From: an uncultured Prevotella sp.
GTDB lineage: Bacteria > Bacteroidota > Bacteroidia > Bacteroidales > Bacteroidaceae
NCBI GenBank assembly: GCA_945875635.1
Contig: CAMCLD010000006.1
Span: 1 to 64,000 of the forward strand
Length of the DNA: 64,000 nucleotides
Direction: 5' to 3'
Made by a program: the position numbers and the translations under genes. Each line of letters opens with the position of its first letter. Position 1 is the stretch's first letter. The notes under the pieces were generated by a model. It was not told the DNA's origin. It saw nothing but the letters and a program-made list of their open reading frames with translations, and searched no databases. Below are positions 42,625 through 52,900 of the stretch, piece by piece.

Positions 42625-42632
42625 CAAAGTTA
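42625..42632 (-). promoter_or_regulatory. -7 box of pectate lyase gene
   Basis: TAACTTTG on minus strand 40 nt upstream of the start. Confidence 0.4.
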
Positions 42633-42734
42633 CTAATTTCCATTAAGAAAACAGTGATAAGAGTAAAAAAAATATTGTCTAACTCAAATCGCTCAATAGA
42701 TTTAGGTTATAGAGAAATAATAGAAAAAAAAAGA

Positions 42735-42771
42735 AATCGAGGTTCATACAACTTGTGTACGAACCTCGATT
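42735..42771 (-). terminator. Terminator of infC-rpmI-rplT
   Basis: aatcgaggttc/gaacctcgatt stem, T-rich tract on minus strand. Confidence 0.8.
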
Positions 42772-42841
42772 ATGTTGTTTTTCAGTGGGATGTTATCAAC
42801 CCACTACATCGTGTCCCATGCGGGATGACTGAAGAATGAGT

Positions 42842-43186
42842 CTATTTAACCTTGTCAACGATAGCCTTGAAAGCCTCTGGGTTGTTGACAGCAAGGTCAG
42901 CCAGCACTTTACGGTTCAGGTCGATGCCTGCCTTGTGCAAAGCTCCCATAAGCTGTGAATAGCTCATACCCTCGAGACGAGCAGCTGCGTTTATACGCTG
43001 AATCCACAGAGCGCGGAAAGCGTGTTTCTTGTTCTTACGGTCACGATAAGCATAAGTCAAACCCTTTTCCCAAGTGTTCTTAGCTACCGTCCAGACGTTC
43101 TTTCTTGCTCCAAAGTAACCCTTGGTTAGCTTCAGAATTCTTTTTCTTCTTGCTTTTGATGCAACGTGATTTACTGATCTTGGCAT
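42842..43186 (-). CDS. rplT: 50S ribosomal protein L20
   Basis: [30 protein letters not shown]. Confidence 0.98.
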   Translation of the reverse strand: MPRSVNHVASKARRKRILKLTKGYFGARKNVWTVAKNTWEKGLTYAYRDRKNKKHAFRALWIQRINAAARLEGMSYSQLMGALHKAGIDLNRKVLADLAVNNPEAFKAIVDKVK

Positions 43187-43218
43187 AGTTTTGTTTCTTT
43201 TTTATGTTTGACTAATGT

Positions 43219-43416
43219 TTAACGTAGGCAAAGCAAGTCGCGTACCTGCTTAAGGTTTGAACTATCCACGATTGTATCGTGAACGAGATTTCTCTTCTGC
43301 TTCTTTGTCTTCTTAGTCAGAATGTGACTGTGGTAAGCATGATGTCTTTTAATCTTACCTGTTCCGGTGAAACGGAATCTTTTCTTCGCACCGGAGTTTG
43401 TCTTTACTTTTGGCAT
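43219..43416 (-). CDS. rpmI: 50S ribosomal protein L35
   Basis: [24 protein letters not shown]. Confidence 0.98.
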   Translation of the reverse strand: MPKVKTNSGAKKRFRFTGTGKIKRHHAYHSHILTKKTKKQKRNLVHDTIVDSSNLKQVRDLLCLR

Positions 43417-43489
43417 TGTTTTGTTGAATTAATAATTATACATTAAGGCGGCAACGCATATACCGGGCGTTACGCGCCACTTGGAAATT

Positions 43490-44176
43490 CTATTCTTCTG
43501 TCAGTTTTTTCAGAGCATCGGCTCCATTTATTGCATTTGCGAACAAGCCTCCGTCTCTTGGTGCTTCTTCCTGCTGCATTTCCTTATCGGCTTGCTTCCT
43601 TGCTGCTTCGGCAGCGAGCTTGTCTCGCTTCTGCTGACTCTGCTTTGCAACACCGGCTTTCTTAGGAGCTATGAAGAGGAACATCTTCTTGCCCTCAAGT
43701 CGTGGCAGTTGCTCTACCTTGCCAAAGTCCTCAAGGTCGGCTGCAAAACGAAGCAGCAACACTTCACCCTGTTCCTTGAAAAGGATTGAACGTCCCTTGA
43801 AGAATACATAGGCTCTCACCTTATTGCCTTCCTCAAGAAATTCCTTGGCATGCTTGAGCTTGAACTGGTAGTCATGGTCGTCAGTCTGAGGACCGAACCT
43901 TATCTCCTTGACTTCTTGCTTTACCTGCTTCTGCTTAAGCTCCTTCTGACGTTTCTTCTGCTGATAGAGGAACTTTGAGTAGTCGATAAGACGACAAACC
44001 GGAGGTTGTGCATTTGGTGAAATCTCAACAAGGTCAACGCCTTGCTGGCGTGCTAAATCCAAGGCTTTGCGTGTAGGCATCACCTCTGCTCCATCTTCGC
44101 TTACAACTCTGACTTCCCTGACGCGAATCTGCTCATTCACGCGGTACTGGTTTTTCATTTTGTCATTTTTCATCAA
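43490..44176 (-). CDS. infC: Translation initiation factor IF-3
   Basis: [15 protein letters not shown]...[25 protein letters not shown]. Confidence 0.97.
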   Translation of the reverse strand: MMKNDKMKNQYRVNEQIRVREVRVVSEDGAEVMPTRKALDLARQQGVDLVEISPNAQPPVCRLIDYSKFLYQQKKRQKELKQKQVKQEVKEIRFGPQTDDHDYQFKLKHAKEFLEEGNKVRAYVFFKGRSILFKEQGEVLLLRFAADLEDFGKVEQLPRLEGKKMFLFIAPKKAGVAKQSQQKRDKLAAEAARKQADKEMQQEEAPRDGGLFANAINGADALKKLTEE

Positions 44177-44210
44177 CTATCTTTAGTTCTCTATTTTTGC
44201 TAAACGGCTG

Positions 44211-44241
44211 CAAAGTTACTACTTTTAACGCAACTTACAAA
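44211..44241 (-). promoter_or_regulatory. Promoter of infC operon
   Basis: Minus strand TTTG (44238-44241), 19-nt spacer, TAACTTTG (44211-44218). Confidence 0.6.
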
Positions 44242-44352
44242 ATTTTCTTGCCTGTTTTTTTCGCTATAAGTCATAAGTTTAACGTGAGTTCTACGAATTA
44301 TGCCATTTTGAGTCCCTGTTAACCTTAATTACTCATGCCGAGCATACAAAAG

Positions 44353-44381
44353 AAGGAGACTGGGGTTGTCCCAGTCTCCTT
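44353..44381. terminator. Strong hairpin terminator between infC and the secreted-protein gene
   Basis: aaggagactggg/cccagtctcctt 12-bp perfect stem. Confidence 0.75.
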
Positions 44382-44439
44382 GAAATAGTCTTGTTATTTA
44401 AGTATCGCAAGCATGAGACATGCGATATTTAAAGGCATC

Positions 44440-45363
44440 TTACTTGTTGATGAACTTTCTGCCATTCTGGATGCATACGCCCTTGTAAGACTTGTTTACC
44501 TGCTGACCAGCGAGGTTGTAGATAGGAGCGTTTACATTTGTCTTCTCAGCAGTTACGCTCTGGATAGCATCTGTTCCGAAGTTGAATGTGATGTTCTCGA
44601 AACCAGCAGCCTTGTTATCAGCAATACCGTAGATAAGGATACGGAGAGTAACCTCAAATACATTTGATGGGAAATCAGCTGGTTTTGCAATTGTTACATG
44701 TGAAGAGTAGTTAGGTGTCTGGTTTGTTGAAGTCGCACCCTTAGAAGCGTCCTCACGTGATGGCTGATATCCAGGAATCTGGTCACCTGTACCATTACCC
44801 TCTTTCCAGCTCTCATAATTGTCACCGAATGTAGCTGCAACCTCTTTGTTTATGAGCCAATCAGACTCATATTCACCGTCATCACCATTAGCAAGAAGCT
44901 TAACATTGATTCTTACTGCATCTGTACCGTAACGCCAAGCATCAAACTTTACGTTTGCAAATTCAAGAAACTTTGTTTGGTCATTCTCAGTGACTTTGAA
45001 GTCGATATACTGGTTGCTAGCTACGGCATCTTCGATAGTCTTTGGGGGTACATCAGTGCCGTTCGCAACATTTGGAACCCACTTAACGATACCTACTCCT
45101 GGCTCAGGATATTCAAACGCTGTTCCTGATGGGTCTTTGCATGTTCCCTGAACTGTCATGGTTGTACTTGGGTCCTTGATACCAGATCCACAAACAGGAT
45201 TATCACCAGTAATAGTAGTTGAACCAGACACTACGGCTGAGATGTCAATTGAGGTTGCGGTCTTCTTGTCGGCTGTTGTTCCGTGGCAAGGATAAACAAC
45301 AGTCTGTGCACTTGCAGCAACACTAACGAGCATAGCTGCGCAGAAAAGTAAATTTTTCTTCAT
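44440..45363 (-). CDS. Secreted protein of unknown function with C-terminal sorting-like motif
   Basis: MKKNLLFCAAMLVSVAASAQ signal; C-terminus APIYNLAGQQVNKSYKGVCIQNGRKFINK. Confidence 0.75.
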   Translation of the reverse strand: MKKNLLFCAAMLVSVAASAQTVVYPCHGTTADKKTATSIDISAVVSGSTTITGDNPVCGSGIKDPSTTMTVQGTCKDPSGTAFEYPEPGVGIVKWVPNVANGTDVPPKTIEDAVASNQYIDFKVTENDQTKFLEFANVKFDAWRYGTDAVRINVKLLANGDDGEYESDWLINKEVAATFGDNYESWKEGNGTGDQIPGYQPSREDASKGATSTNQTPNYSSHVTIAKPADFPSNVFEVTLRILIYGIADNKAAGFENITFNFGTDAIQSVTAEKTNVNAPIYNLAGQQVNKSYKGVCIQNGRKFINK

Positions 45364-45443
45364 TTTTGTAAAAGTTTTAGTGGTTAAAAATTTGAATTCT
45401 ATATCTGCGGCTGGCATAACGTCAGCCGCAGATGTTAAGTTTT

Positions 45444-47309
45444 TTATTCATCGGTCTCGGATGTAACATAACCAGGATTCTGGTCTGCATTTGTCAGAGC
45501 AGAGTTGAGGTTAATCTCACCCTGTGGGAACGGACGGAACCAACGATACTTGCCATCAGGACCAATGAAGTAATCCTTAGAGGTAACTCCACTGTTGTAC
45601 TTGACGTTGTATTCGATAAGTTTCTTTGTACGGCGAAGGTCCATCCAGCGATAGTACTCACCGCAAAGCTCACGTGCTCTTTCATCGAGGATGACTTCCA
45701 ATGGGTTGAGTCCTGTCTCGAAAGGCACATTTGCTATACCTGCACCATTGTTATAAGAGTTTGCTGTACCGTCTGAGTAGTGCCTCTTGTATGCTGCGAA
45801 ACTTGTGAGAGACTCAGCATGTGAGCGGTTTCTCACTACATTCACATACTGGAGAGCCTTAGCCTCGTTGCCAGCCATGTAGTAAGCTTCTGCACCAAGC
45901 AGGTAAGTCTCTGTGAGGTGGGCAAGAACTATGTCATGGAAAGACACAGCCTTTGTAAGGTTACGCTTTGTAGTGTAGTCGTCAAACTTGCGCACGCAAA
46001 GAGTCTGACTTGTTGATGTGCGGCTTGTCTCGTAGGACTGTGTACCAGTCTTATATGTAATCTTGCCTGTACGCTTGTTTACCGTTGCATTGACATACAC
46101 ACAAGGATTGGATGTAGAGAACACCTTTGTCGTTTTATGTTTCTCGCTGCTTTTATTGTATGCGCTGAGATTGCTGAGGTCCTCATACCATGCTGGGAAG
46201 TAGAAAGCAACAGTAGATGTGTCCTTAGCAGCCTGCTCACCGTAGTAAACCTTGTAAGCGGAATACTGCTCAACCATGAAAGTGCCCTGGAAGCGGTCGT
46301 CACCCGGCTCGAAGAGATAGATGAGTTTCTCGCTTGGTGGGAACTGGCTGGTAGTATATTTAGTCTGTGCGTCACTACCTGTCACGTCGGCATCATTGTA
46401 GTAGTTACCGAACTGAGCCTGCTGGTGGTTGCCATCTATTGTCTCGTCCTGTCCTGCAAGACCTTTGGTGTATTGGATGGCGAAGATAACATCATTGTTG
46501 TTGTCGTTAGCCACATCCCACATACCGCTGAATGTCATAGTAGGAGTCTGTCCGTTGATAGCCTTGTCAGCATACTGTGCAGCAAGATTGAAATAAGTCT
46601 TGTCTGTTACCTGCACATTGCTACCATCCTCATTGGAAGTAGTACCAAAGTCCCAAGCGTATGCAAGGCATGCCTTTGCAAGGAAGTTATAGACAGTGCG
46701 CATGGAAACACGTCCGGTATGGTCGTCCATAGGCAGTACATTGTGGGTTTCCACTTCCTGCAGTGTCTTGATGACGAACTTATAGACAGAGTCCTGTGAC
46801 TGACGAGGATATGCTGTCTCTGTATTTGCTATGTACTTGTCTATTACTGGAACACCACCGATCTGTTGGCTCAAGAGATAGTAGTAGAATGCCCTGAGCG
46901 CCTTTGCCTCGTCACATCTCTTTGGATAGATGCCATCTTCCTTACCCTCTCCGTAATAGAGGACAGTGTTGCACTGCTGTATTCCATCGAAGCAGTTTTT
47001 ATAGAAAGACATCACATCAGTGTTGTCAGCATTGAGGTCCTTGTAGAGAGAGAGCTGTGTTGACGCATAGTTGGAACGTCCCTTCTCATAGAGGTCTGTA
47101 CCGCTGCAGAACAGGTTTGGAGAGTCTCCGTAAATAGAACGCAGCTTGTAATATGGATAAGTGCTCAGTTCCTCGAAGCTCTTCTCTTCGCTAAAATAAG
47201 TGTCAGAATCAAGGTCAGACTTATTAGCTGGATCGAGGAAATCGCTACAGCCGGTAAGTGAGAACATGCCGGCAAGGGCGAGAGCTGAAAATATAATTTT
47301 CTTTTTCAT
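45444..47309 (-). CDS. SusD/RagB family nutrient-binding outer membrane lipoprotein
   Basis: Lipobox MFSLTGCSDFLD; C-terminal RARELCGEYYRWMDLRRT. Confidence 0.95.
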   Translation of the reverse strand: MKKKIIFSALALAGMFSLTGCSDFLDPANKSDLDSDTYFSEEKSFEELSTYPYYKLRSIYGDSPNLFCSGTDLYEKGRSNYASTQLSLYKDLNADNTDVMSFYKNCFDGIQQCNTVLYYGEGKEDGIYPKRCDEAKALRAFYYYLLSQQIGGVPVIDKYIANTETAYPRQSQDSVYKFVIKTLQEVETHNVLPMDDHTGRVSMRTVYNFLAKACLAYAWDFGTTSNEDGSNVQVTDKTYFNLAAQYADKAINGQTPTMTFSGMWDVANDNNNDVIFAIQYTKGLAGQDETIDGNHQQAQFGNYYNDADVTGSDAQTKYTTSQFPPSEKLIYLFEPGDDRFQGTFMVEQYSAYKVYYGEQAAKDTSTVAFYFPAWYEDLSNLSAYNKSSEKHKTTKVFSTSNPCVYVNATVNKRTGKITYKTGTQSYETSRTSTSQTLCVRKFDDYTTKRNLTKAVSFHDIVLAHLTETYLLGAEAYYMAGNEAKALQYVNVVRNRSHAESLTSFAAYKRHYSDGTANSYNNGAGIANVPFETGLNPLEVILDERARELCGEYYRWMDLRRTKKLIEYNVKYNSGVTSKDYFIGPDGKYRWFRPFPQGEINLNSALTNADQNPGYVTSETDE

Positions 47310-47330
47310 GTCTTTATTCCTGTTTTGAGA

Positions 47331-50300
47331 TTAGAATTTAATGTTAGCACCGAACTGGTATGTAGTAGTGCTTGGTCCACCCTTTGCGAGGCTTGTTCCT
47401 GCCCACTCAGGATCGAATCCCTCGTAGTCTGTGCCGAATACAAATGGGTTTGTGATGTTTACATAAAGTCTGAGAGACTTGACGATACCGTTTCCAAGAA
47501 TGCTCTTCGGGAATGTATATCCGAGAGAGATGTTCTTAACCTTCCAGTAGCTTGCATCAACAACCTGATAAGGTGCACCCTTCTTGTTGGCAGTCTTCAT
47601 GTCGTCCATGCTGTCAGCACCATCCTTACCATTGCTGCTGAATGCGTATGTACCAACACCGGCTGCTGTCTCAGACTGGTTTGTCGGGAAAGGATACTTG
47701 CCATAGTGTGTACCCTGCTGATAAACCTCGTTGATGCGGTTTCCATCTTCATCATAGTCGCAGCTGAGGAGAGCTCCGTCAGGAATATAGAAGTCCATTT
47801 TAGCGTGCATCATACCACGGTCACCATAGTTCATGTACTGCTTGTAGAATGGAGCATAAACCTCGTAGTTCTGCTTAGTATATATGGAGAATGCGAAGTC
47901 CCATCCCTTGTAGGTCAATGTAGAATTGAAGCTACCTGTCCAAGAAGGATTGCTCTTGCCGATGATGGTCTTGTCGAGCTGGTCGATAGCACCTTCACCA
48001 TTGAGGTCATCAACGATAGGCATACCCTCGCCCCAACCATAGCATGCATAGTAGTAGTCACGGCTGAGTACTGTTTCACCAGGAGTGAATCCTTTCTCTA
48101 CGGCGATGTCAGTATTAGGCACTGTCATTGGTTTGTCGCTTACGATGCCTGTCCACTTGTAGTTGTAGAGAGCATTGATAGACTCACCTATGAAGAGGCT
48201 GTTCTCGATGTCATCTTCTTTGTTTCCGTAAGTATCGACAACCTTGTTCTTGTTGGTTGAGAAGTTGAGAGATGTTGTCCAGTTCCAGTCCTTGTTCTGG
48301 ATGTTCACTGTAGTAAGGCTGAATTCAAAACCAGTATTGCGCACCTTACCAACGTTGTCGATAACTGTTACACCACCTGCCTCGTATGGCAACTGACGGC
48401 TAACGAGAAGGTCCTTACTGTTCTTTGTGTACCAGTCGATGGTACCTGTGATTCTGTTGCGGAGGAATCCGAAGTCAAGACCGATGTTATACTCGGTTGT
48501 CTTCTCCCATGTCAGTTCCTTGTTTACGATACCACTTGGATAATATGGCTTCTGTCCTGAACCATCAGCGAATCCATAGAAGTAGCTACCTCCGGCAGCA
48601 ACGACAGATGTTGCATAGTTTGTTCCCTGAGTATAGTTGTTTCCAGTAGTACCAAAGCTTGCACGTAGTTTCAAGTTAGAGAGCCAGCTCTTTGTGCTTT
48701 CCATGAATTTCTCCTCAGAGATACGCCATGCTGCTGCAAGTGAAGGGAATGAGCCCCAACGGTGTCCGTCGGCGAAGCGTGAAGAACCATCCCAACGAAC
48801 AGTACCTGTGAAGTAGTAGAGTCCCTTGTAGTTATAGTTGACACGTGCTGCCCATGAAAGCATGCTCCACTCTGTGTAGCTTGAACCAATAGTGTAAGTT
48901 GTAGTGTTCTTTGCTGTGCCGAGATTCCACCAGAGAATCTGCTCAGGCACATCATATACATCTGCTGTATATCCTTCCTGGTTGAACTTTGAAGCACTGA
49001 ACAATCCCATTACGCCGAGATTGTGGTCACCAAAGCTGTGGTTGTAGTTAATCTGGTTGTCCCATGTCCACTGGAACTTGTGGCGGTTGGCTGCATAAGC
49101 ATGCGACTCGCCCATTGCGCGTTCTGTTGTCTCAGAACCTTCGAACTGTCCGTCCCTTACACCTACGTAGCTTGGAGAGAATGTTGTCTTGAACACAACA
49201 TCCTTAACCGGACGCAACTCAAGATATAGATTAGCGAGAACCTGATATTTCTTTGTGCTGTACTTGGAGTTTACGAGGTCAAGCAATGGGTTAGCTGTAC
49301 CAGTGAACTGGTCACCGTCGGTGCCGAGAGAAGCAGACTTACCAGGATAGAGAATTATCTCACCATCGTCGTCGTAAGCACGGCACAGAGGGTTAAGACG
49401 GAATGCAGAACCCACAGCAGTGTCGTCGATTGTGCGGTTGTTTGTATATGCTCCATTGAAGCTCAATCCAGCTGATATGTAGTCATTGATTCTTGAGTCG
49501 ATGCTACCCTTGAGGTTGAATCTCTCCATTGCATCACCTTTATATATACCAGTCTCACTCTGATATCCGGCTCCGAAGTGGTAATTTACGTTTCCACCAT
49601 TACCGCTTACAGAGATGTAGTGGTTCTGCTGTGATGCAGTGCGGAGGAAGAGGTCACGCCAATTTGTCTCAAGGTCATTGGCAATGATATCCTTAACGTA
49701 TGAGTCAGCCAATGAGCTGCGTGTAAGGAATGCAGTCTTGTAGTTACCGTCAGTCATTCCCCACAGGTTTTGTGCCCCATAAGGAGCAAGCGTGGTAGTA
49801 GGATTACCGTTCTCGTCGGCTGTCATGGCATTCTCATAACGGAACATACGATACTGAGCGAACTCAGAGCCATTCATGAAGTCAGGCATACGTACTGCCT
49901 TTGTTATACCATAGTAGCCATCGTATGTGATAGTTGGCTGCTGTGCCTTTCCACCCTGCTCTTTTGCGCCTTTGGTAGTAACGATAACGACACCGTTTGT
50001 TGCACGTGAACCATAGATGGCTGTAGAAGATGCATCCTTAAGAATGTCGATACGCTCTATATCCTGTGGGTTGAGGAAGTTGATGTCTTCGCAGATGATT
50101 CCATCAACAACATATAGAGGAGTCTTGTTGCCACCGAAAGTGGACTTACCACGGATTTCAATGTCGAATCCACCACCTGCACGGCTGCTGCTCTGTGTAA
50201 TGTTCACACCTGGGACGCTTCCCTGAAGGTTCTCTACGATTGACGTCGCACCCTTGGCATTGAGTTTCTCTGTATCAACAGATGCGATTGAACCTGTAAG

Positions 50301-50651
50301 GTCACTCTTCTTCATTGTACCGTAACCAACGACAACGACTTCGTCAAGGCTCTGCTTGTCCTCTTTCATCGTTACGTTGAAAGTAGTTTTGTTTCCGACG
50401 GTAATCTGCTGGTCAACATATCCGACATAAGTCAATTTGATGACTGTCGTCGGTTTTACATTGGCAATAGAGAAATTACCATCAATGTCTGTAATGGCTG
50501 CAGGCTGGCCATCGGCGAGTACAGTCACACCGATCATAGGCTCACCACCTGAGTCCTTTACCGTTCCTGTCACAGTTTGCTGAGCGTATGCAACAAAGCT
50601 GAACAGTCCGAGGAATAAAGCCAGAAAGGCTCTCTTGAACAATAATTGCAT
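47331..50651 (-). CDS. SusC/RagA family TonB-linked outer membrane protein
   Basis: CarboxypepD_reg-like TVTGTVKDSGGEPMIGVTV, plug GYGTMKKSDLTGSIASV, IDGIICEDINFLNPQDIERIDILKDASSTAIYGSRATNGVV. Confidence 0.97.
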   Translation of the reverse strand: MQLLFKRAFLALFLGLFSFVAYAQQTVTGTVKDSGGEPMIGVTVLADGQPAAITDIDGNFSIANVKPTTVIKLTYVGYVDQQITVGNKTTFNVTMKEDKQSLDEVVVVGYGTMKKSDLTGSIASVDTEKLNAKGATSIVENLQGSVPGVNITQSSSRAGGGFDIEIRGKSTFGGNKTPLYVVDGIICEDINFLNPQDIERIDILKDASSTAIYGSRATNGVVIVTTKGAKEQGGKAQQPTITYDGYYGITKAVRMPDFMNGSEFAQYRMFRYENAMTADENGNPTTTLAPYGAQNLWGMTDGNYKTAFLTRSSLADSYVKDIIANDLETNWRDLFLRTASQQNHYISVSGNGGNVNYHFGAGYQSETGIYKGDAMERFNLKGSIDSRINDYISAGLSFNGAYTNNRTIDDTAVGSAFRLNPLCRAYDDDGEIILYPGKSASLGTDGDQFTGTANPLLDLVNSKYSTKKYQVLANLYLELRPVKDVVFKTTFSPSYVGVRDGQFEGSETTERAMGESHAYAANRHKFQWTWDNQINYNHSFGDHNLGVMGLFSASKFNQEGYTADVYDVPEQILWWNLGTAKNTTTYTIGSSYTEWSMLSWAARVNYNYKGLYYFTGTVRWDGSSRFADGHRWGSFPSLAAAWRISEEKFMESTKSWLSNLKLRASFGTTGNNYTQGTNYATSVVAAGGSYFYGFADGSGQKPYYPSGIVNKELTWEKTTEYNIGLDFGFLRNRITGTIDWYTKNSKDLLVSRQLPYEAGGVTVIDNVGKVRNTGFEFSLTTVNIQNKDWNWTTSLNFSTNKNKVVDTYGNKEDDIENSLFIGESINALYNYKWTGIVSDKPMTVPNTDIAVEKGFTPGETVLSRDYYYACYGWGEGMPIVDDLNGEGAIDQLDKTIIGKSNPSWTGSFNSTLTYKGWDFAFSIYTKQNYEVYAPFYKQYMNYGDRGMMHAKMDFYIPDGALLSCDYDEDGNRINEVYQQGTHYGKYPFPTNQSETAAGVGTYAFSSNGKDGADSMDDMKTANKKGAPYQVVDASYWKVKNISLGYTFPKSILGNGIVKSLRLYVNITNPFVFGTDYEGFDPEWAGTSLAKGGPSTTTYQFGANIKF

Positions 50652-50914
50652 AAATAATTTGTTTTAGTTATACTTGATTAAATAGATTTGGCTTGCGTTT
50701 GTTTATTTTCTGATGCACCTCTTCATTAGGCATTTATTTGCATATGTTTAGCAATTTTTACCCTCCGAATCGTATAATACGTTGCAAAAGTAATAAATTA
50801 TTCATACAGACAATATGTTTTAAGGTTAAAAAATGTAAAACACCAATAGAGACAAAGCATAGGAATGAAATATCAACATAATTTGTCATTTAGTTAGGAT
50901 TGCGTTGCCACTTT

Positions 50915-50970
50915 GCAAAGCATTGCGTTGCCACATGCAAAGCTTTGCGTTGCCACTTGCAAAGCTTTGC
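50915..50970. repeat. Array C: three copies of GCAAAGC[A/T]TTGC at exact 22-bp pitch, spacer GTTGCCAC[A/T]T
   Basis: Cores start at 50915, 50937, 50959; partial unit upstream. Confidence 0.95.
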
Positions 50971-51111
50971 GTTTGCATTGGTGCTTGCGAGGGTCTGTGT
51001 GCAACACTTAATTTGGCATTGACATATCACAAGATAATTGTCATAAATCAAAAAGAAACGGAATTCTGGGAAGGAAACCGAACGTTACCGCTCCAGTTTT
51101 TAGGAAAATAT

Positions 51112-51119
51112 TACCTTTG
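51112..51119 (+). promoter_or_regulatory. -7 box of the outer membrane barrel gene
   Basis: TACCTTTGC about 66 nt upstream of ATG 51185. Confidence 0.45.
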
Positions 51120-51184
51120 CACTGTAATCAGTATTACAAACCAATAAAAGTATTTTAAATAATTATTATCAAAACGGTAAAAAG

Positions 51185-51733
51185 ATGAAAAGAAAAATGA
51201 TGACTTTGGCTGCTGCCGTAGCGGCAGTGAGCCTTAACGCACAGGTTTATGTTGGCGGTAACGTAGGTATTGCAAACATTGACAATGGTAACGATGACGA
51301 GACTGTATATAGTCTTCTTCCCGAGGTTGGCTACAACCTGAACAGCGACATTGCCCTTGGCGTGCAGTTTGGTTGGTCAAAAGGAAACCTCTACTCTGAG
51401 TATGGCGACCTGACCCTTGGCGATGTGTCCCTGACACACACTTTCGAGGTGAACCCATACGTACGCTATACATTCGTTCACGCTAAAGCAATAGATGTAT
51501 TCTTCGATGGTGGCTTTGGTTACAAGCATTACAATGGAGAGGGTGACCAGTTCTCTGTTGGCTTGAAGCCTGGCATTGCCCTTAACCTCAATGACAAATT
51601 CTCACTCGTGGCACACGTTGGTTTCCTTGGATATCAGAATTTCAATCCAAAGGGCGACGGCGACAACACCAACGTATGGGGCATTGACGTTGACGGCAAT
51701 CACGTACAGCTCGGTGTAAACATCAAATTCTAA
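51185..51733 (+). CDS. Small outer membrane beta-barrel protein
   Basis: Signal peptide, alternating beta pattern, terminal aromatic-like HVQLGVNIKF. Confidence 0.8.
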   Translation: MKRKMMTLAAAVAAVSLNAQVYVGGNVGIANIDNGNDDETVYSLLPEVGYNLNSDIALGVQFGWSKGNLYSEYGDLTLGDVSLTHTFEVNPYVRYTFVHAKAIDVFFDGGFGYKHYNGEGDQFSVGLKPGIALNLNDKFSLVAHVGFLGYQNFNPKGDGDNTNVWGIDVDGNHVQLGVNIKF

Positions 51734-51741
51734 TCTAATGA

Positions 51742-51772
51742 AAGTCCCGCAAGCCAGTAGCTTGCGGGACTT
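51742..51772 (+). terminator. Hairpin terminator of barrel gene
   Basis: aagtcccgcaagc-cagta-gcttgcgggactt, 13-bp perfect stem. Confidence 0.8.
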
Positions 51773-51970
51773 GTTGTTTTCTGAACGTAACAGAACGTAA
51801 TCCTTATAATTATCATCTCCACCCACAACATAAACCTCGCCCTTAAGAATGCCGATAATATATGGATGATGACCTCGCGCTAACCTCCTCACAGGTACCG
51901 CAGCAGAGACAAGAACCCGCAAGGAATTTCAAGAGTTCATACAAGGAAAGCCACTAAATGCTTAAATCTT

Positions 51971-52384
51971 TTATCGTATCGTGTACTTTACGCTATCTGT
52001 ATGTTTCTTGATAAAACGTATTTGGTAAAACCTATCATAAACAACATATAAGTTTCTTTTCCAAATGAAACTTTGATAAAGACTATCATTCATTTTCCTA
52101 ACATATAGGTCATGATCCATAAATTCACCAGAATCTCTTAACACAGACATACAGAGCCTGTTTCTGTTGTTTTCTTTCAAATAATATTCTTTGTTGTGCT
52201 TATACATCTTCAATGTATCATGTTTGTCATTAATTGACTCAACTATATTTATTTCATTTGGTTTGTAAATTATTTCATATCCTGAGACAGGTTCCATAGG
52301 ATATAAATTGATTGCACGATCATCTTTACAGCCTAGAAAAAAGACTGTAAGAAACGACATTGTTATTATGGCAGTTGTTTTCAT
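51971..52384 (-). CDS. Small lipoprotein downstream of RHS (candidate immunity protein 2)
   Basis: MKTTAIITMSFLTVFFLGC lipobox; resembles upstream neighbour. Confidence 0.65.
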   Translation of the reverse strand: MKTTAIITMSFLTVFFLGCKDDRAINLYPMEPVSGYEIIYKPNEINIVESINDKHDTLKMYKHNKEYYLKENNRNRLCMSVLRDSGEFMDHDLYVRKMNDSLYQSFIWKRNLYVVYDRFYQIRFIKKHTDSVKYTIR

Positions 52385-52899
52385 TCTGATGATAATTTTA
52401 AACATCCAATTTTTACACGTGTATCTTTAATTATTTTTTCATCCGTTTTCCTATCCTTATAAGGGTTGTATAACACATCTTTATTCCATCCTGTTATACT
52501 TTTTATCTTGTATTTATCGTCATAGACAAGTTCTAATATCGGATGGCCTTCAATTGGAAACACAATATAAAATGTGGATTTGAATGTCTTCTCATTTACC
52601 TTCGATATCACCACATGAAAAAGTCTGTCTGATATTGTGTCTATTTCTTTTCTATTCGACATCAATGGAAAATCTTTTACATAAAAACTATCTTTTATAA
52701 GATACATTCCATTTACTTTTTTCAAAATTATTTTAGAATCGTCTTTCCCATTGAAAAAAATTCTGATTAACGAGTCATTATATTGGACAGAGTATGAACC
52801 ATAGTCATATTCTGGATAGAACGTTACTTTCTTCTCTTCATTGTTACAGCCACATAGTATGCTGCAGCAAAATAATACTATTACGAATCTAATCATAAG
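52381..52899 (-). CDS. Small lipoprotein downstream of RHS (candidate immunity protein 1)
   Basis: MIRFVIVLFCCSILCGC lipobox; abuts the RHS stop codon. Confidence 0.65.
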   Translation of the reverse strand, partial: LMIRFVIVLFCCSILCGCNNEEKKVTFYPEYDYGSYSVQYNDSLIRIFFNGKDDSKIILKKVNGMYLIKDSFYVKDFPLMSNRKEIDTISDRLFHVVISKVNEKTFKSTFYIVFPIEGHPILELVYDDKYKIKSITGWNKDVLYNPYKDRKTDEKIIKDTRVKIGCLKLSSE

Positions 52900-52900
52900 A

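Noticed and set aside
46137-48260. Long plus-strand ORFs (220 and 311 aa) under susC/susD
   Set aside because: Exact antisense of well-supported SusC/SusD genes; Cys/Val-rich low-quality translations.
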